A stretch of 37,906 bases of DNA from Parapedobacter lycopersici_A. Lineage in GTDB: Bacteria; Bacteroidota; Bacteroidia; Sphingobacteriales; Sphingobacteriaceae. The notes beneath the pieces are model-generated. The model was not told the DNA's origin, ran no database searches, and saw only the letters and a program-made list of their open reading frames with translations. Location: NCBI RefSeq assembly GCF_040395035.1, contig NZ_JBEBRB010000025.1, positions 1 through 37,906 on the forward strand. The letters run 5' to 3'. The position numbers were made by a program, and so were the translations under genes. The first letter of the stretch is position 1. Each line of letters begins with the position of its first letter. Shown here one piece after another: positions 22,787 through 31,937 of the stretch.

Positions 22787-23611
22787 TTATTTTGATGCGG
22801 CGATGGAAATGCCAACCTGTAACCGGAAGTCTGTGGGGGAAACGCCGACGTATTTTTTAAAGTACCGGCTGAAATAATGTTCGTCATCAAAATGCAATTT
22901 CAAGGCAATTTCCTTAACCGACAGGTAGGTAAGGTGCAGGAGTTTCTTGGATTCCAGCACCACACGTTCCTGGATAAGTGTGGATGGTAACCTGCCCAGC
23001 TGGTTTTTTATTTTCCGGCTGAACACATCGGACGTAAGATTCATCCTTTCGGCATAGAAATTCACGGATCGCTGTACCGAAAAGTTTGTCTCAAGTAACT
23101 GCTGAAAGGTAAATCCCTCCGGCATCTCCGCTCCTTCGGCAACGGCACCGAGGTCAATCTGCTGCCTTTTCTCCTTGCTTGACAATGCCAGTAGAAGCTG
23201 GAGGTATGCTTTTACGACGGCGGCCGAAAATGGTGTATCCGTATTCAGTTCCTGACCCATATTCCGGATGATGCGCTCAATTTCAAGATATGTTGCGGCA
23301 GGAACGGCTACAAAAGGCTGAAGGTAAATATTGTTAAACAGCAATCCATTGCATGCCACTTCTTTTTTGTGGTATTCAATGCAGTAAAAATCGCCATGAA
23401 ATAAAACCTGCATAACCGGTCTTGAAAATGATTTTATCCAGGTTAAATGCTGATAAGGGCTAAGGAACAGCAATGAAGCAGCGGTCGTCCGGTACAGTGT
23501 AAAGTCGACCATCGCCTCCACGGGATCGGGAAGCAAAAAAACCTGATACAGCGGACGGTCTTCGGCTTGGTGTTGAATTTGCGGATGAACGGCATTGACC
23601 TGAATAAGCAT
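22787..23611 (-). CDS. AraC-family regulator upstream of rclC, candidate RclR-like thiol sensor
   Basis: From ATG 23611 the protein has 274 residues; an in-frame GTG at 23656 is less likely. The N-terminal domain contains two cysteines ten residues apart (Cys77 and Cys87, in DFYCIEYHKKEVACNG). The C-terminal HTH domain (about 175-268) has SVNFYAERMNLTSDVFSRKI and LSVKEIALKLHFDDEHYFSRYF, followed by GVSPTDFR. RclR of E. coli senses HOCl through cysteines in its N-terminal part. The sequence around them here is not obviously homologous, so a thiol switch is an idea, not a demonstration. The gene may form one transcript with rclC and perhaps the LLM gene. Confidence 0.88.
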   Translation of the reverse strand: MLIQVNAVHPQIQHQAEDRPLYQVFLLPDPVEAMVDFTLYRTTAASLLFLSPYQHLTWIKSFSRPVMQVLFHGDFYCIEYHKKEVACNGLLFNNIYLQPFVAVPAATYLEIERIIRNMGQELNTDTPFSAAVVKAYLQLLLALSSKEKRQQIDLGAVAEGAEMPEGFTFQQLLETNFSVQRSVNFYAERMNLTSDVFSRKIKNQLGRLPSTLIQERVVLESKKLLHLTYLSVKEIALKLHFDDEHYFSRYFKKYVGVSPTDFRLQVGISIAASK

Positions 23612-24011
23612 GTTCGAAGTTACGCTTTTCGCCGGATTTCGTTTTACTGGTTTCACAGAAACAGGAAGACCCCCGGATATGCCCAGCCGTTATTCCTGTC
23701 TGTAACGCTTACAAACACCGAATTCCGTTTACCGGAAGAGTGCAAATCACCCGCCTCTATGCTTACAAAAACACCGCTTTGTGGATACACGCAGACCAAC
23801 CCGGGTGGCAATGGATATGTTTGAGCATTCGCGGATAAATAACATTTGGGAAGAAGTTGGTGTTAACCGGTAGTAGCGTTATCGATCGATACCGGCGGAA
23901 AAAAATAGTTTGGTACAAAATTTGAGTTTACCCAACGGCCTTTTTATGCAACCTGCGTTGCATTGAAAACAGGAGAACGCTTTACATTCAATACAACTTA
24001 AACAATAGTAC
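23612..24011. other. 400-bp divergent intergenic region
   Basis: This region lies between the minus-strand AraC gene and the plus-strand glycoside hydrolase gene and must hold both promoters. I see no convincing small gene. No full TTTG-N19-TAnnTTTG match is present, and there are no long inverted repeats. Confidence 0.5.
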
Positions 24012-25571
24012 ATGTTTCGTGGAATTTATCTTCTTTTTTTATTATTCCTGACCCTGTCTTTGGGTTCATGTACGAAGAAAAAAGCGGATATCGTTTCTCC
24101 TCCCGACAGTTCGAATCCGGACAATCCAAATCCTGATCCGTCTCCCCCTCCCGGCCCTGCGCCTTCCGACTTAAACGGGTTGTTCCTGTATGGCTCCAAC
24201 ATGGGAAGTTACGCGGGCTGGTCCGACGAACAGCTGGCCGAACTATTAATGGGTAATTCGGAAAAGGGTATTGCCGGCGCAGGAGTAAACAGCCTGCGCC
24301 CGGCATTGTATGACCGCTTTGTACAGGAATGGGGGTATGATATCCGGGTTAATGCTTTTGAAATGTACCGCCAATTGGGGGGCCGGGACCACACCGTCTT
24401 TCTCAACGGACCTGCCGATGAACACCGGGAACAGAAAAGTTACTGTAATGGTGTGCAGTCGCAAACTTTTGCCAACCTGTATGAGCCCATCTGGTCTGCA
24501 GCCGGGGAGGTAAATCCCAATAATTACTACGCCAGCTATGTTTACCATACCGTAAAGACTTATGGGCCTTATGTGAAGTATTGGGAGGTCTGGAATGAAC
24601 CGGACTATACCAACAACTGGCCTGCAAGCCAAACCTGGGCCCAGTCAGACCCCAGTCCCTGCGATTTACCCAATTTTGGCGCGCCAGTACAGTCGTATGT
24701 ACGTATGCTCCGGATTACGTATGAGATCGTTAAACTGCTGGATAAGGATGGCATGGTTTGCGTGGGTGGCCTGGGTTATCCCGGCTTTCTGGATGCCGTA
24801 TTACGCAATACAGACAATCCCAACGGCGGGGGCGTGAGCGCAGCTTATCCAAAAAAGGGGGGCGATTGGTTCGATGGTTTAAGCTACCACGTATATCCGA
24901 TGTATTCATTGGGAAATAACCGCAATTCGGATGCCGCTGCTGCGGCAGTTATTCACCTGAAGGATGAATTTCAGGCCGTGCTGGATAAATACGCCTACAA
25001 CGGAACGGCTAACCCCGAAAAAACATTCATTGTTACTGAAACCAATGTTCCGCGCAAAGCTATTGGCAGTTACGTTGGCGGCGACGAGGTACAGCGGAAC
25101 TTTTTAATAAAGGCGGCCATTGCAGCGCAAAAAGCAGGTATTAGCGGACTGTACATCTACGGTCCATCCGAAAACGTGCCTTTGGCCCAGGCCACCGATC
25201 CCTATCAGGTGATGGGTTTTTACCAACAAATTACATCCGGTCCATACCAGGCAACCATTACACCCGGGGGTATTGCATGGCGCACAGTGAGCGGTTTATT
25301 GGGCTCCCGGCAATACGACCCGGCGGCAACTGCTGCATTGCAACTGCCATCCAATGTCGATGGCGGGGCCTTTTACGGTGCCGCCGATGACGACTACCTA
25401 TATGTGCTGTGGGCCAAAACCAGCAATGCGTCGGAAACTGCCGCCGCGCAGTACAGTTTCCCCGCCTCCCTGGCCATTAAAACGGCCACGCAGTCCGATT
25501 GGGAAAATAAACAGACCCGCGTAACCAATACCATTTCATTAACGGGATCGCCCGTATTTATTAAGCCTTAA
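24012..25571 (+). CDS. Secreted glycoside hydrolase lipoprotein, clan GH-A (GH39/GH30-like)
   Basis: The 519-residue protein has a lipoprotein signal with Cys20 (LGSC) and a Lys-rich start. A proline/aspartate-rich linker follows (30-52), then a TIM-barrel catalytic domain. The acid/base Glu196 lies in YWEVWNEPD, the classic clan-A NEP motif at the end of strand 4. Glu343 in FIVTETN is the likely nucleophile at the end of strand 7. A small beta domain fills the last 90 or so residues. The exact GH family and substrate are not clear; an endo- or exo-acting polysaccharidase on the cell surface is likely. It stands alone, without susC/susD partners. Confidence 0.85.
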   Translation: MFRGIYLLFLLFLTLSLGSCTKKKADIVSPPDSSNPDNPNPDPSPPPGPAPSDLNGLFLYGSNMGSYAGWSDEQLAELLMGNSEKGIAGAGVNSLRPALYDRFVQEWGYDIRVNAFEMYRQLGGRDHTVFLNGPADEHREQKSYCNGVQSQTFANLYEPIWSAAGEVNPNNYYASYVYHTVKTYGPYVKYWEVWNEPDYTNNWPASQTWAQSDPSPCDLPNFGAPVQSYVRMLRITYEIVKLLDKDGMVCVGGLGYPGFLDAVLRNTDNPNGGGVSAAYPKKGGDWFDGLSYHVYPMYSLGNNRNSDAAAAAVIHLKDEFQAVLDKYAYNGTANPEKTFIVTETNVPRKAIGSYVGGDEVQRNFLIKAAIAAQKAGISGLYIYGPSENVPLAQATDPYQVMGFYQQITSGPYQATITPGGIAWRTVSGLLGSRQYDPAATAALQLPSNVDGGAFYGAADDDYLYVLWAKTSNASETAAAQYSFPASLAIKTATQSDWENKQTRVTNTISLTGSPVFIKP

Positions 25572-25610
25572 CACACCTGCAATTAGTCCTGCACCTCTAC
25601 ACAAATGCAG

Positions 25611-25985
25611 CTACTCCCCCACGAAATGCGGGTTATAGATCAGCCCGATGATATTGTCCCAAGGGTCTTTTACCTTGGCAACGGCGACGCCACCACCGAC
25701 ATCAGTGGGTTCCTCAAATGCCGCCGCACCTGATTTGATAAAATGAAGGTACGCCCCGCGGAGGTCTTCCACGCCCCAATAGGCAACCCCGCTCTCGGCT
25801 TTATTTTCGGGCGTGGTACGTTCAGGCTGGAGACCCAGTTCATAGCCGCCGATATTGAAACCGACGTAAAAGGGTTCATCGAAATACGGCTGGGTACCGA
25901 ATGCCGCGGCATACCAACTTTTGGCGAAGGCGATGTCTGCGACCTGGTAAATAGTGGTACGGAGTCCTAAAATTGCATGTTCCAT
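25611..25985 (-). CDS. VOC-family protein
   Basis: The 124-residue protein has the single-domain VOC layout: GLRTTIYQVADIAFAKSWY, a paired GFNIGGYELGL strand, GVAYWGVEDL in the second module and KDPWDNIIGLIYNP at the end. The His expected at the first metal position is Tyr here (TIYQV), so metal binding is doubtful. It stands alone between the glycoside hydrolase and dnaE genes; 52 bp separate it from the dnaE stop on the same strand, so read-through from dnaE is possible. Confidence 0.88.
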   Translation of the reverse strand: MEHAILGLRTTIYQVADIAFAKSWYAAAFGTQPYFDEPFYVGFNIGGYELGLQPERTTPENKAESGVAYWGVEDLRGAYLHFIKSGAAAFEEPTDVGGGVAVAKVKDPWDNIIGLIYNPHFVGE

Positions 25986-26037
25986 AATTAATTGTTTAAC
26001 GTTATTGTTTCACTTTATTGATGTATGAGTGTATACT

Positions 26038-28974
26038 TTATTCACTTCTGGGGTCGGCTTTGAGCGGCATTTTCGCACAGCGGGTAACCTCCAGCGTTGG
26101 GCAGCCGAAATCGACAACCACCTTGCCTTCGATGAGGTACAGCCCGGCGCCGCGTAACGGGTACCGGTGCAGCGTTTGGGGGAAATGTACGGTATCAAAG
26201 AAATCACCCCGCGCGTCAAACCAGGTACCGAACTTCATTACATCGCCCCGTTTAGTCCGCGTGTTTTTATCGATTACAAAGTCGCCAACCATGCGGATGG
26301 TGCGGCCCTCGTGCGCAAGCAGATCGGCCGCCATTACCTCGCCACGGTAGTTGCTCCGGGCCAAGTCAAACGTACTGCCTGATATAGGGAACCCAATGAG
26401 TTCCAGCTCGTCGTACAGGTCTTCCACGGGTGAGGTCTCCAGCCGGGGCAATACGGGTTTACGACGCAGGGGCTCAAACAGCGGTGGCGCACCCTCCACG
26501 CCCGACCGCCTGTTACCCGACAGCAACAGGTGGGCTTCCCAGAGCAGCGCCTTCTTTTCTATCCCCGTGAACCGCAGCGCCCCGCAGCGGATAAGTACAA
26601 CCAGCTGCTCCAGCGCGGCTCCGGTGCGCAACACAAAATTCTCCAGGCTGGTGTAATTGCCATGTTCTGCACGCGCTTCGGGTATGCGGCGTGCAAGCCG
26701 GTCTTCCAGGTGGAGCAGACAGTCGAAACCGAGGTAGATGTCGCTGCCATATATCGTGGTGTTGAAAACGCTGTGGTTTACACACGGCAGATGGAGCCCC
26801 GCCCCTGCCCTTCTGGCTTCATTAACATAAACTTTCCGGTTGTAGAAACCCCCGTAGTTGTTGAGCACGGCCACCATGAACTCCCTGGGGTAATAAGTTT
26901 TCAGGTAGAGACTCTGGTAGCTCTCCACGGCGAAAGATGCGGAGTGTGCCTTGTTGAAGCTGTAGCCGGCGAAGCTTTCCATCTGCCGCCAGATTTCGCG
27001 GCTAACCTGCTCGTCATAACCACGCGCTCCGCAATTGGCGAAGAACCTGGCTTCAATCTCGGTCAGGGGTTTCTTATCGCGGTACTTGCCGCTCATCATA
27101 CGTCGCAACACGTCGGCATCGGCCATGTCCAGTCCGCCGTAAGCATTGGCGACCTTCATCACGTCTTCCTGGTAAACCATCACGCCGTAAGTCTCCTCCA
27201 GCTGCTCCCGGAATACCGGGTGCGGGTACGTCACGGCCGCCGGGTCGTGATGCCGCCTGATGTATTCGGCCATCATGCCGCTACTGGCCACACCGGGACG
27301 GATGATGGAGGATGCTGCCACGAGGGTGGGGTAATTGTCGCAACGCAGTTTAGTGAGCAGCTGCCGCATGCCGGGCGACTCGATGTAAAAGCAGCCGATG
27401 GTGTTGGCGCTACTGAGCTGCGCGGCGATCCGGGGATCGGTAAAGAAACGTTTAGGGTTATCGGTACTGATGGTTTGCCCGGTATTTGCCTTCACGATCT
27501 CCCGGCAGTCTTTGATATGCCCGATGCCGCGCTGACTGAGGATATCAAATTTCTCGAAGCCAATATTTTCGGCCACATACATATCCAGCTGTATGGTAGG
27601 TAATCCCTTGGGCGGATAGTCCATGGCGGCATAGTGGGCGAGTGGCCGTTCGGAAATGAGTACACCCGAGGCATGGATGGAACGCTGATTAGGGAAGTCG
27701 GCCATGCGGCCATACACGGAAAGGATGGTGTCGGTAACCTCATTCTTGTTTAGCACGTGTTCCGGTTCGTGCACGAGCCGGTCGATCTCAGCTTTGGGCA
27801 ATCCGTATACTTTGCCCAGCTCACGCAGAATGCTGCGGCTTCGAAATGTACTCATGGTACCCATCAGGGCGGCATGGGGGTAACGTTCGAAAATGTAGTG
27901 GTATATCTCGTCCCGCTCGTTCCAGCTGAAGTCGATATCAAAATCGGGAGGCGAGTGCCGTTTGAGATTCAAAAACCGCTCAAACGGCAGATGCAACGCA
28001 ATGGGATCGACATCGGTAATACCCAAGCAGTAGGCCACCGCACTGTTGGCTCCGCTGCCGCGGCCAACGTAGTGAAAGTTCCGTCCGCGGGCGTAGCGGC
28101 AGATATCGTCGGTAATGAGGAAGTAGCTTGCGAATTGCCGCTGCTCAATGATTTCCAGTTCACGCGTAATACGTGCCCAGGCCGTCCGGTCTTCTTTTCC
28201 ATAGCGCCGCGCGAATCCGTCGGCCGTATGCTGATACAGACGCTGTTTGTCACCGTAGTGGCTATCGGTAAAAACCTGCTTATTTTTTATCACCTTGAAA
28301 TCGAAATCGAAGCAGCAGTTGCCGAGTAGCCTGCAGGTATTACCGATGACCTGCGGGAAATCACGGTATAGCGCCAGGAGTTCGGTTTTGGGTATCAACA
28401 CCTCATTTTCCGCAGCCAGCATCTGCGGTTCCACCTGGGAGAACAGCAGGTTGCGGTCGATTGCCCGCAGTTGCCTATGAAGCTTGTACTCTTGTGGGTC
28501 AAAGGTAACAGGGGCCAGCATAACGTACCGTTGCTGATTGGTCACAGGTTCCATGCGGATGCGGGTAAGTTCCGCCGGACGGATGCCAATGTATTCGTTG
28601 TCGCGCAGCTGCCGCGGGCTGACTGTACCGTAGGGATAAACAATGTACACGTTATCGAACCCCGGTGCCTGTGCGGGCAGGTCGCGGTTTTCACGGTTAT
28701 AACGCGTACGGAACTCATTAAGTTCCCTGAATCCATCGCTGTTCCGCGCGATACCGATATACAGCAGGGTATCACCGTTACGGTATTCCATTCCACCGAG
28801 GATATTCAGGCCTTCCTTGCGTCCCTGTTGTAGGAAATCCAGCGAACCGGTACTGTTGTTGATATCGGTGAGCACGGCGGTATCATAACCGTGTTGCAGC
28901 ATGCCGCGCAGTAAATCCTTCAGTGACAAGGTGCCGTAACGCAGCGAAAAATAACTGTGTACGTTAAGTAGCAT
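26038..28974 (-). CDS. dnaE: DNA polymerase III alpha-type subunit (DinB-associated DnaE)
   Basis: The 978-residue protein is a C-family polymerase shorter than replicative DnaE. An N-terminal PHP domain (about 1-230) has Asn4-Val-His6 where HxH is usual and LTDIN where the usual motif has a His, so its metal site looks incomplete. The core holds YVGRGSGANSAVAYCLG (302-318), the catalytic PPDFDIDF with Asp346 and Asp348, and the third Asp in FEKFDIL. A helix-hairpin-helix part follows, and an OB-fold-like C-terminus (RTIRMVGDFVIDKNTRTKRG). No tau-binding extension is present. It overlaps dinB by 11 nt and is its partner in Bacteroidota translesion synthesis operons. Confidence 0.93.
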   Translation of the reverse strand: MLLNVHSYFSLRYGTLSLKDLLRGMLQHGYDTAVLTDINNSTGSLDFLQQGRKEGLNILGGMEYRNGDTLLYIGIARNSDGFRELNEFRTRYNRENRDLPAQAPGFDNVYIVYPYGTVSPRQLRDNEYIGIRPAELTRIRMEPVTNQQRYVMLAPVTFDPQEYKLHRQLRAIDRNLLFSQVEPQMLAAENEVLIPKTELLALYRDFPQVIGNTCRLLGNCCFDFDFKVIKNKQVFTDSHYGDKQRLYQHTADGFARRYGKEDRTAWARITRELEIIEQRQFASYFLITDDICRYARGRNFHYVGRGSGANSAVAYCLGITDVDPIALHLPFERFLNLKRHSPPDFDIDFSWNERDEIYHYIFERYPHAALMGTMSTFRSRSILRELGKVYGLPKAEIDRLVHEPEHVLNKNEVTDTILSVYGRMADFPNQRSIHASGVLISERPLAHYAAMDYPPKGLPTIQLDMYVAENIGFEKFDILSQRGIGHIKDCREIVKANTGQTISTDNPKRFFTDPRIAAQLSSANTIGCFYIESPGMRQLLTKLRCDNYPTLVAASSIIRPGVASSGMMAEYIRRHHDPAAVTYPHPVFREQLEETYGVMVYQEDVMKVANAYGGLDMADADVLRRMMSGKYRDKKPLTEIEARFFANCGARGYDEQVSREIWRQMESFAGYSFNKAHSASFAVESYQSLYLKTYYPREFMVAVLNNYGGFYNRKVYVNEARRAGAGLHLPCVNHSVFNTTIYGSDIYLGFDCLLHLEDRLARRIPEARAEHGNYTSLENFVLRTGAALEQLVVLIRCGALRFTGIEKKALLWEAHLLLSGNRRSGVEGAPPLFEPLRRKPVLPRLETSPVEDLYDELELIGFPISGSTFDLARSNYRGEVMAADLLAHEGRTIRMVGDFVIDKNTRTKRGDVMKFGTWFDARGDFFDTVHFPQTLHRYPLRGAGLYLIEGKVVVDFGCPTLEVTRCAKMPLKADPRSE

Positions 28975-30130
28975 GGATACCCCCTTCCTCCGGCAGACAG
29001 ATCCCTTTCATGATGTATTGCGTGCCGAAACGCGTGCGGATACGATCCATGGCCTGCATGAGGTTCACTTCCTCCTCGCTGTCATTAAACAAATCTACCT
29101 GATAGGCGCCATGGATAAGGTGCGAGAACTTGACGCCGACGAGCCGGATAAGCATCCGGCGACTGTATAGCTTCTTGAACAGCTCCATCACGGTGCTGGT
29201 GAGTGTCCGGTCTGAGTTGGTATATGGGATGCGCAGCTGCTGGGTATGCGTATCAAAATTGGAATAGCGGAGCTTCAGTGTAACACAGCCCGTCAGCTTG
29301 GCATCTCGCCGGAGATCGAATGCCAGTGCATCCACCATGCCTACCAGCGTGCGGCGCAACAGCGCGATTTCGATGGTATCCTGATGAAAGGTGGTTTCCT
29401 TACTCATCGACTTCTGCTCACGGAACGGGACTACGGGACTGTCGTCCAGCCCATTGGCCTTGCGCCAGATGGTTACCCCGTTTTCCCCCAGTACCCGCCG
29501 CATGGTAAAGACCTCCATTTCCTGCAACGTATGGATGCGGTGGATACCCATGTTGCGCAGCAGTACGTACGACTTCTCGCCCACCATTGGGATCTTGCGG
29601 ATGGACAGTGGGGCGAGGAAAGGCTTCTCCGTACCACCGGCAACATGCTGCTCGCCACAGGGCTTGGCCTCGCCGGTTGCAATCTTGCTGACGGTTTTGT
29701 TGACGGACAGGCCGAAGCTGATGGGTAGTCTTGTCTCCCGCATGATGCGTTGCCTGAGTTCCTGTGCCCATTTCCAGCAGCCAAAATACCGGTCCATGCC
29801 GGTCAGGTCGAGGTAATGCTCATCGATGCTTGCCTTTTCTACTACAGGTGTACACTCCTCGATGATTTCGGTGACCGTAGCGGAATACCGGCTGTAGCGA
29901 TCGTGGTCGCCCCGTACGACCACCGCCTCCGGGCATAGCCGAAGCGCCAGTTTCATGGGCATGGCACTGTGCACCCCAAAACGCCGGGCTTCATACGAAC
30001 AGGATGCTACCACTCCCCTGTCGCTGCTGCCACCAATCAGCACCGGCTTACCAGCCAGTGCCGGATGCTGCAACCGCTCCACCGACACGAAGAACGAATC
30101 GAGATCGCAATGAACCACGTGCCTTTCCAT
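28964..30130 (-). CDS. dinB: DNA polymerase IV (DinB), Y-family
   Basis: The 388-residue protein carries all Y-family catalytic residues: Asp9 and Asp11 (in HCDLDSFF) and Asp103-Glu104 (in ASIDEHYLD). Phe14 aligns with the steric-gate Phe13 of E. coli DinB. A little-finger domain follows (about 240-340). QVDLF at 344-348 fits the beta-clamp-binding motif QxxLF, placed 40 residues before the C-terminus. It replicates past lesions such as minor-groove dG adducts with low fidelity. The stop codon overlaps the dnaE start by 11 nt, so the two are translationally coupled. The upstream region holds two palindromes. Confidence 0.95.
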   Translation of the reverse strand: MERHVVHCDLDSFFVSVERLQHPALAGKPVLIGGSSDRGVVASCSYEARRFGVHSAMPMKLALRLCPEAVVVRGDHDRYSRYSATVTEIIEECTPVVEKASIDEHYLDLTGMDRYFGCWKWAQELRQRIMRETRLPISFGLSVNKTVSKIATGEAKPCGEQHVAGGTEKPFLAPLSIRKIPMVGEKSYVLLRNMGIHRIHTLQEMEVFTMRRVLGENGVTIWRKANGLDDSPVVPFREQKSMSKETTFHQDTIEIALLRRTLVGMVDALAFDLRRDAKLTGCVTLKLRYSNFDTHTQQLRIPYTNSDRTLTSTVMELFKKLYSRRMLIRLVGVKFSHLIHGAYQVDLFNDSEEEVNLMQAMDRIRTRFGTQYIMKGICLPEEGGIHAT

Positions 30131-30144
30131 ATTGATTGCAATAA

Positions 30145-30159
30145 ACTAATAATTTTAGT
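30145..30159. promoter_or_regulatory. Palindrome ACTAA-N5-TTAGT just upstream of dinB, candidate operator
   Basis: Perfect 5-bp half-sites with a 5-nt spacer lie 15-29 nt upstream of the dinB ATG, where a repressor could block transcription. LexA-like HTH/S24 repressors are often encoded beside dinB-dnaE in this phylum, but none is in this window. Whether this is an SOS-type operator is inference. Confidence 0.45.
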
Positions 30160-30178
30160 AAATACAATAATCGGAAAC

Positions 30179-30205
30179 GCTATTTTAATTAGCAAATAAA
30201 ATAGC
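30179..30205. promoter_or_regulatory. Inverted repeat GCTATTTTA-N9-TAAAATAGC upstream of dinB
   Basis: The 9-bp arms are perfect. The repeat sits 49-75 nt upstream of the dinB ATG, in an A+T-rich region. There is no T-run after it, so it looks more like a binding site than a terminator. Confidence 0.45.
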
Positions 30206-30429
30206 ACATAAAACACCTAACTGACTGATATTTTGAACGAAAACTTTACACCTGCCGCAACAAAGGTTGCACACAGCCTGAAATACACGCATCAATGACA
30301 ACCATTATTAAACAATGAATTGCATTGCAACCCGTATGAAAAAGATGTCTATACGAGGGTATGGCCTATGCGGTTAGGGTTACCCGCACAGACCATATAA
30401 TAGAATGGCATGCGCAGCTGACTGCGCGG

Positions 30430-30897
30430 CTATTTTATCGCCAATGTAGCAATTGCCTCCTTTTTCTCATTATCGAGGAATAGCGTATCACCGGTAATAC
30501 GGTAATTTTTCACTTGTTTTAAGCCTTCGAAGAATTGTCCCTCCAATTCCAGGTTGGGACAGGCCATCAGGGTGGCTCCCCCCTGGGATATTTCCATGCC
30601 TCCGGTGTCCGTTAATTTGAAGGTTGCCATAAAATTATTGCAGCCCCCGTTCCCGTTTATGCTGCCTTTCTCCTGATCAAAAACAAGAAGCGGCTCTTTG
30701 TTAAAAGTGGTGTCAAGCGTAATGGCCTTGCCATTTAATGCAATCAGCTTCCATTCCTTCCCGAACAGTTCATTTTCTCCGGTCTCCTGTGTTTCTGTTA
30801 CAGCTGCAGTGGAGTGTGTGTCGGTTCCCGCTGTATTGGTGTTATTGCAGGCTGCCGCTACAACTGCCAACGCGATGATCAAAATGCCTTTTTTCAT
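30430..30897 (-). CDS. META-domain lipoprotein (HslJ-like)
   Basis: The 155-residue protein has a lipobox AAAC (Cys17) and a Thr/Glu-rich linker. A META domain follows: FGKEWKLIALNGK at the start, the signature GNGGCNNFMATF in the middle and TLMACPNLELEGQF further on. HslJ and related proteins are envelope stress or drug-tolerance factors of unclear mechanism. It stands alone, with its promoter region at 30898-31037. The two Cys in the domain are conserved in the family. Confidence 0.92.
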   Translation of the reverse strand: MKKGILIIALAVVAAACNNTNTAGTDTHSTAAVTETQETGENELFGKEWKLIALNGKAITLDTTFNKEPLLVFDQEKGSINGNGGCNNFMATFKLTDTGGMEISQGGATLMACPNLELEGQFFEGLKQVKNYRITGDTLFLDNEKKEAIATLAIK

Positions 30898-31037
30898 GAT
30901 CGTGCCCTTCTAGTTAACCAAGTTATTCAGTACTTAGGCACTAATGTAATCAATCGTTCCAAATCCGCAACAACATGTTGATATTATTCGACTTGGCGAT
31001 TGCTGCAATTTAGGTGAGTGCATGGAATGGGGATACT

Positions 31038-31754
31038 TTAGAGATCGTCCACACCAACCGGCTTCCTGCCGATATAGATAAAAGCCGAATCGGTATGCGT
31101 AGGGAACGTCCGGTTATTGCCTGCTGTGCTCCACACAAACCGGGTGCCTTCCGTACCTACGTAGAGCCGTTGGTAATTGTCCAGGTATAAGTAGTTCATC
31201 CGGCGTGCCGAAGGAAAGTATATCGCATATTCCCCACCATCGCGGTGCCGGTGAATCTCATCCGGATGTGCAAGCTCCTCTCCCGTCGATTCATCTACCG
31301 GCGCGACACTGGGTGTAATCCAGTAATACTGGTCCTCAGTCAGTAAGACGCGCTTGCGGTTGATTTTAATATTGTCGTATACCTCGCCATCAAACTTCCC
31401 GTGGGTAGTCCATGTTTTGCCATGGTCCGTAGAATACAAAAACGGTGTTCGCGCGGTCGCTTCACCGTCGGTAAAGGCATCCAATGCGTTAAGTTCTCCT
31501 TCCACCCTGGCGAAACCCGAAATCCCACGCCCGGCATCCACCACCAACTGCCATGAATTACCTTGATCCGTTGTAAGGTAAATCATATACATCGTGGCCA
31601 CCACCAGCGTGTCGTCAATATTGCCATAAATGGCAGAAACACCCCGTTGCTGACCGGGGATGGCAAGTTTCGTCCATAGTTCATCCAGTGTTTCGGGATC
31701 TATAGGTTCAGCAGCGGGTATCTTTTTGCAAGCAGACCCCGCACAACAGTACAC
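31038..31754 (-). pseudogene. Beta-propeller (BNR-repeat-like) lipoprotein, N-terminus probably frameshifted
   Basis: The open frame encodes 238 residues from a GTG at 31754. It has BNR-type motifs (TTDQGNSW, STDHGKTWTTHG) and propeller-like strands (NIDDTLVVATMYMIYL, YLDNYQRLYVGTEG), as in sialidase-like or photosystem-assembly-like propellers. A good start (ATG 31779, MKYLPFF...) lies just upstream but in another frame; a 1-nt change in the run of five A's (31760-31764 on the plus strand) would join it to SACKKIPAAEP and restore a signal peptide. The gene is therefore either broken at its 5' end or affected by a sequencing error. Function unknown. Confidence 0.65.
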
Positions 31755-31937
31755 AGCAGAAAAACGGCAGATATTTCATGGAAGTCTGATATCGATGGTA
31801 GTTCACAAGTATACAAAAATAAAAGCGTATACTTTTCGTAAATTAGCATGAGGAAAGCAGCCTAACTACTTGACGTTTATAAATAGCGGCAGTAATCAGC
31901 GGCGAAAACGCAATGAATAAAAATACCAAAACAAATA

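Larger units (their letters stand above)
30131..30429. other. Intergenic region upstream of dinB
   Basis: No gene is seen. It holds the two palindromes described above, a small GCAAC/GTTGC hairpin near 30270, and a GCGCAG-CTGA-CTGCGC hairpin (30412-30427) just beyond the META-domain gene stop codon. The last may help end that transcript, although no T-run follows. Confidence 0.5.

Noticed and set aside
26530..27603. 357-codon open frame on the plus strand
   Set aside because: It lies wholly inside dnaE on the other strand, shows no known domain, and is explained by codon use of the real gene.
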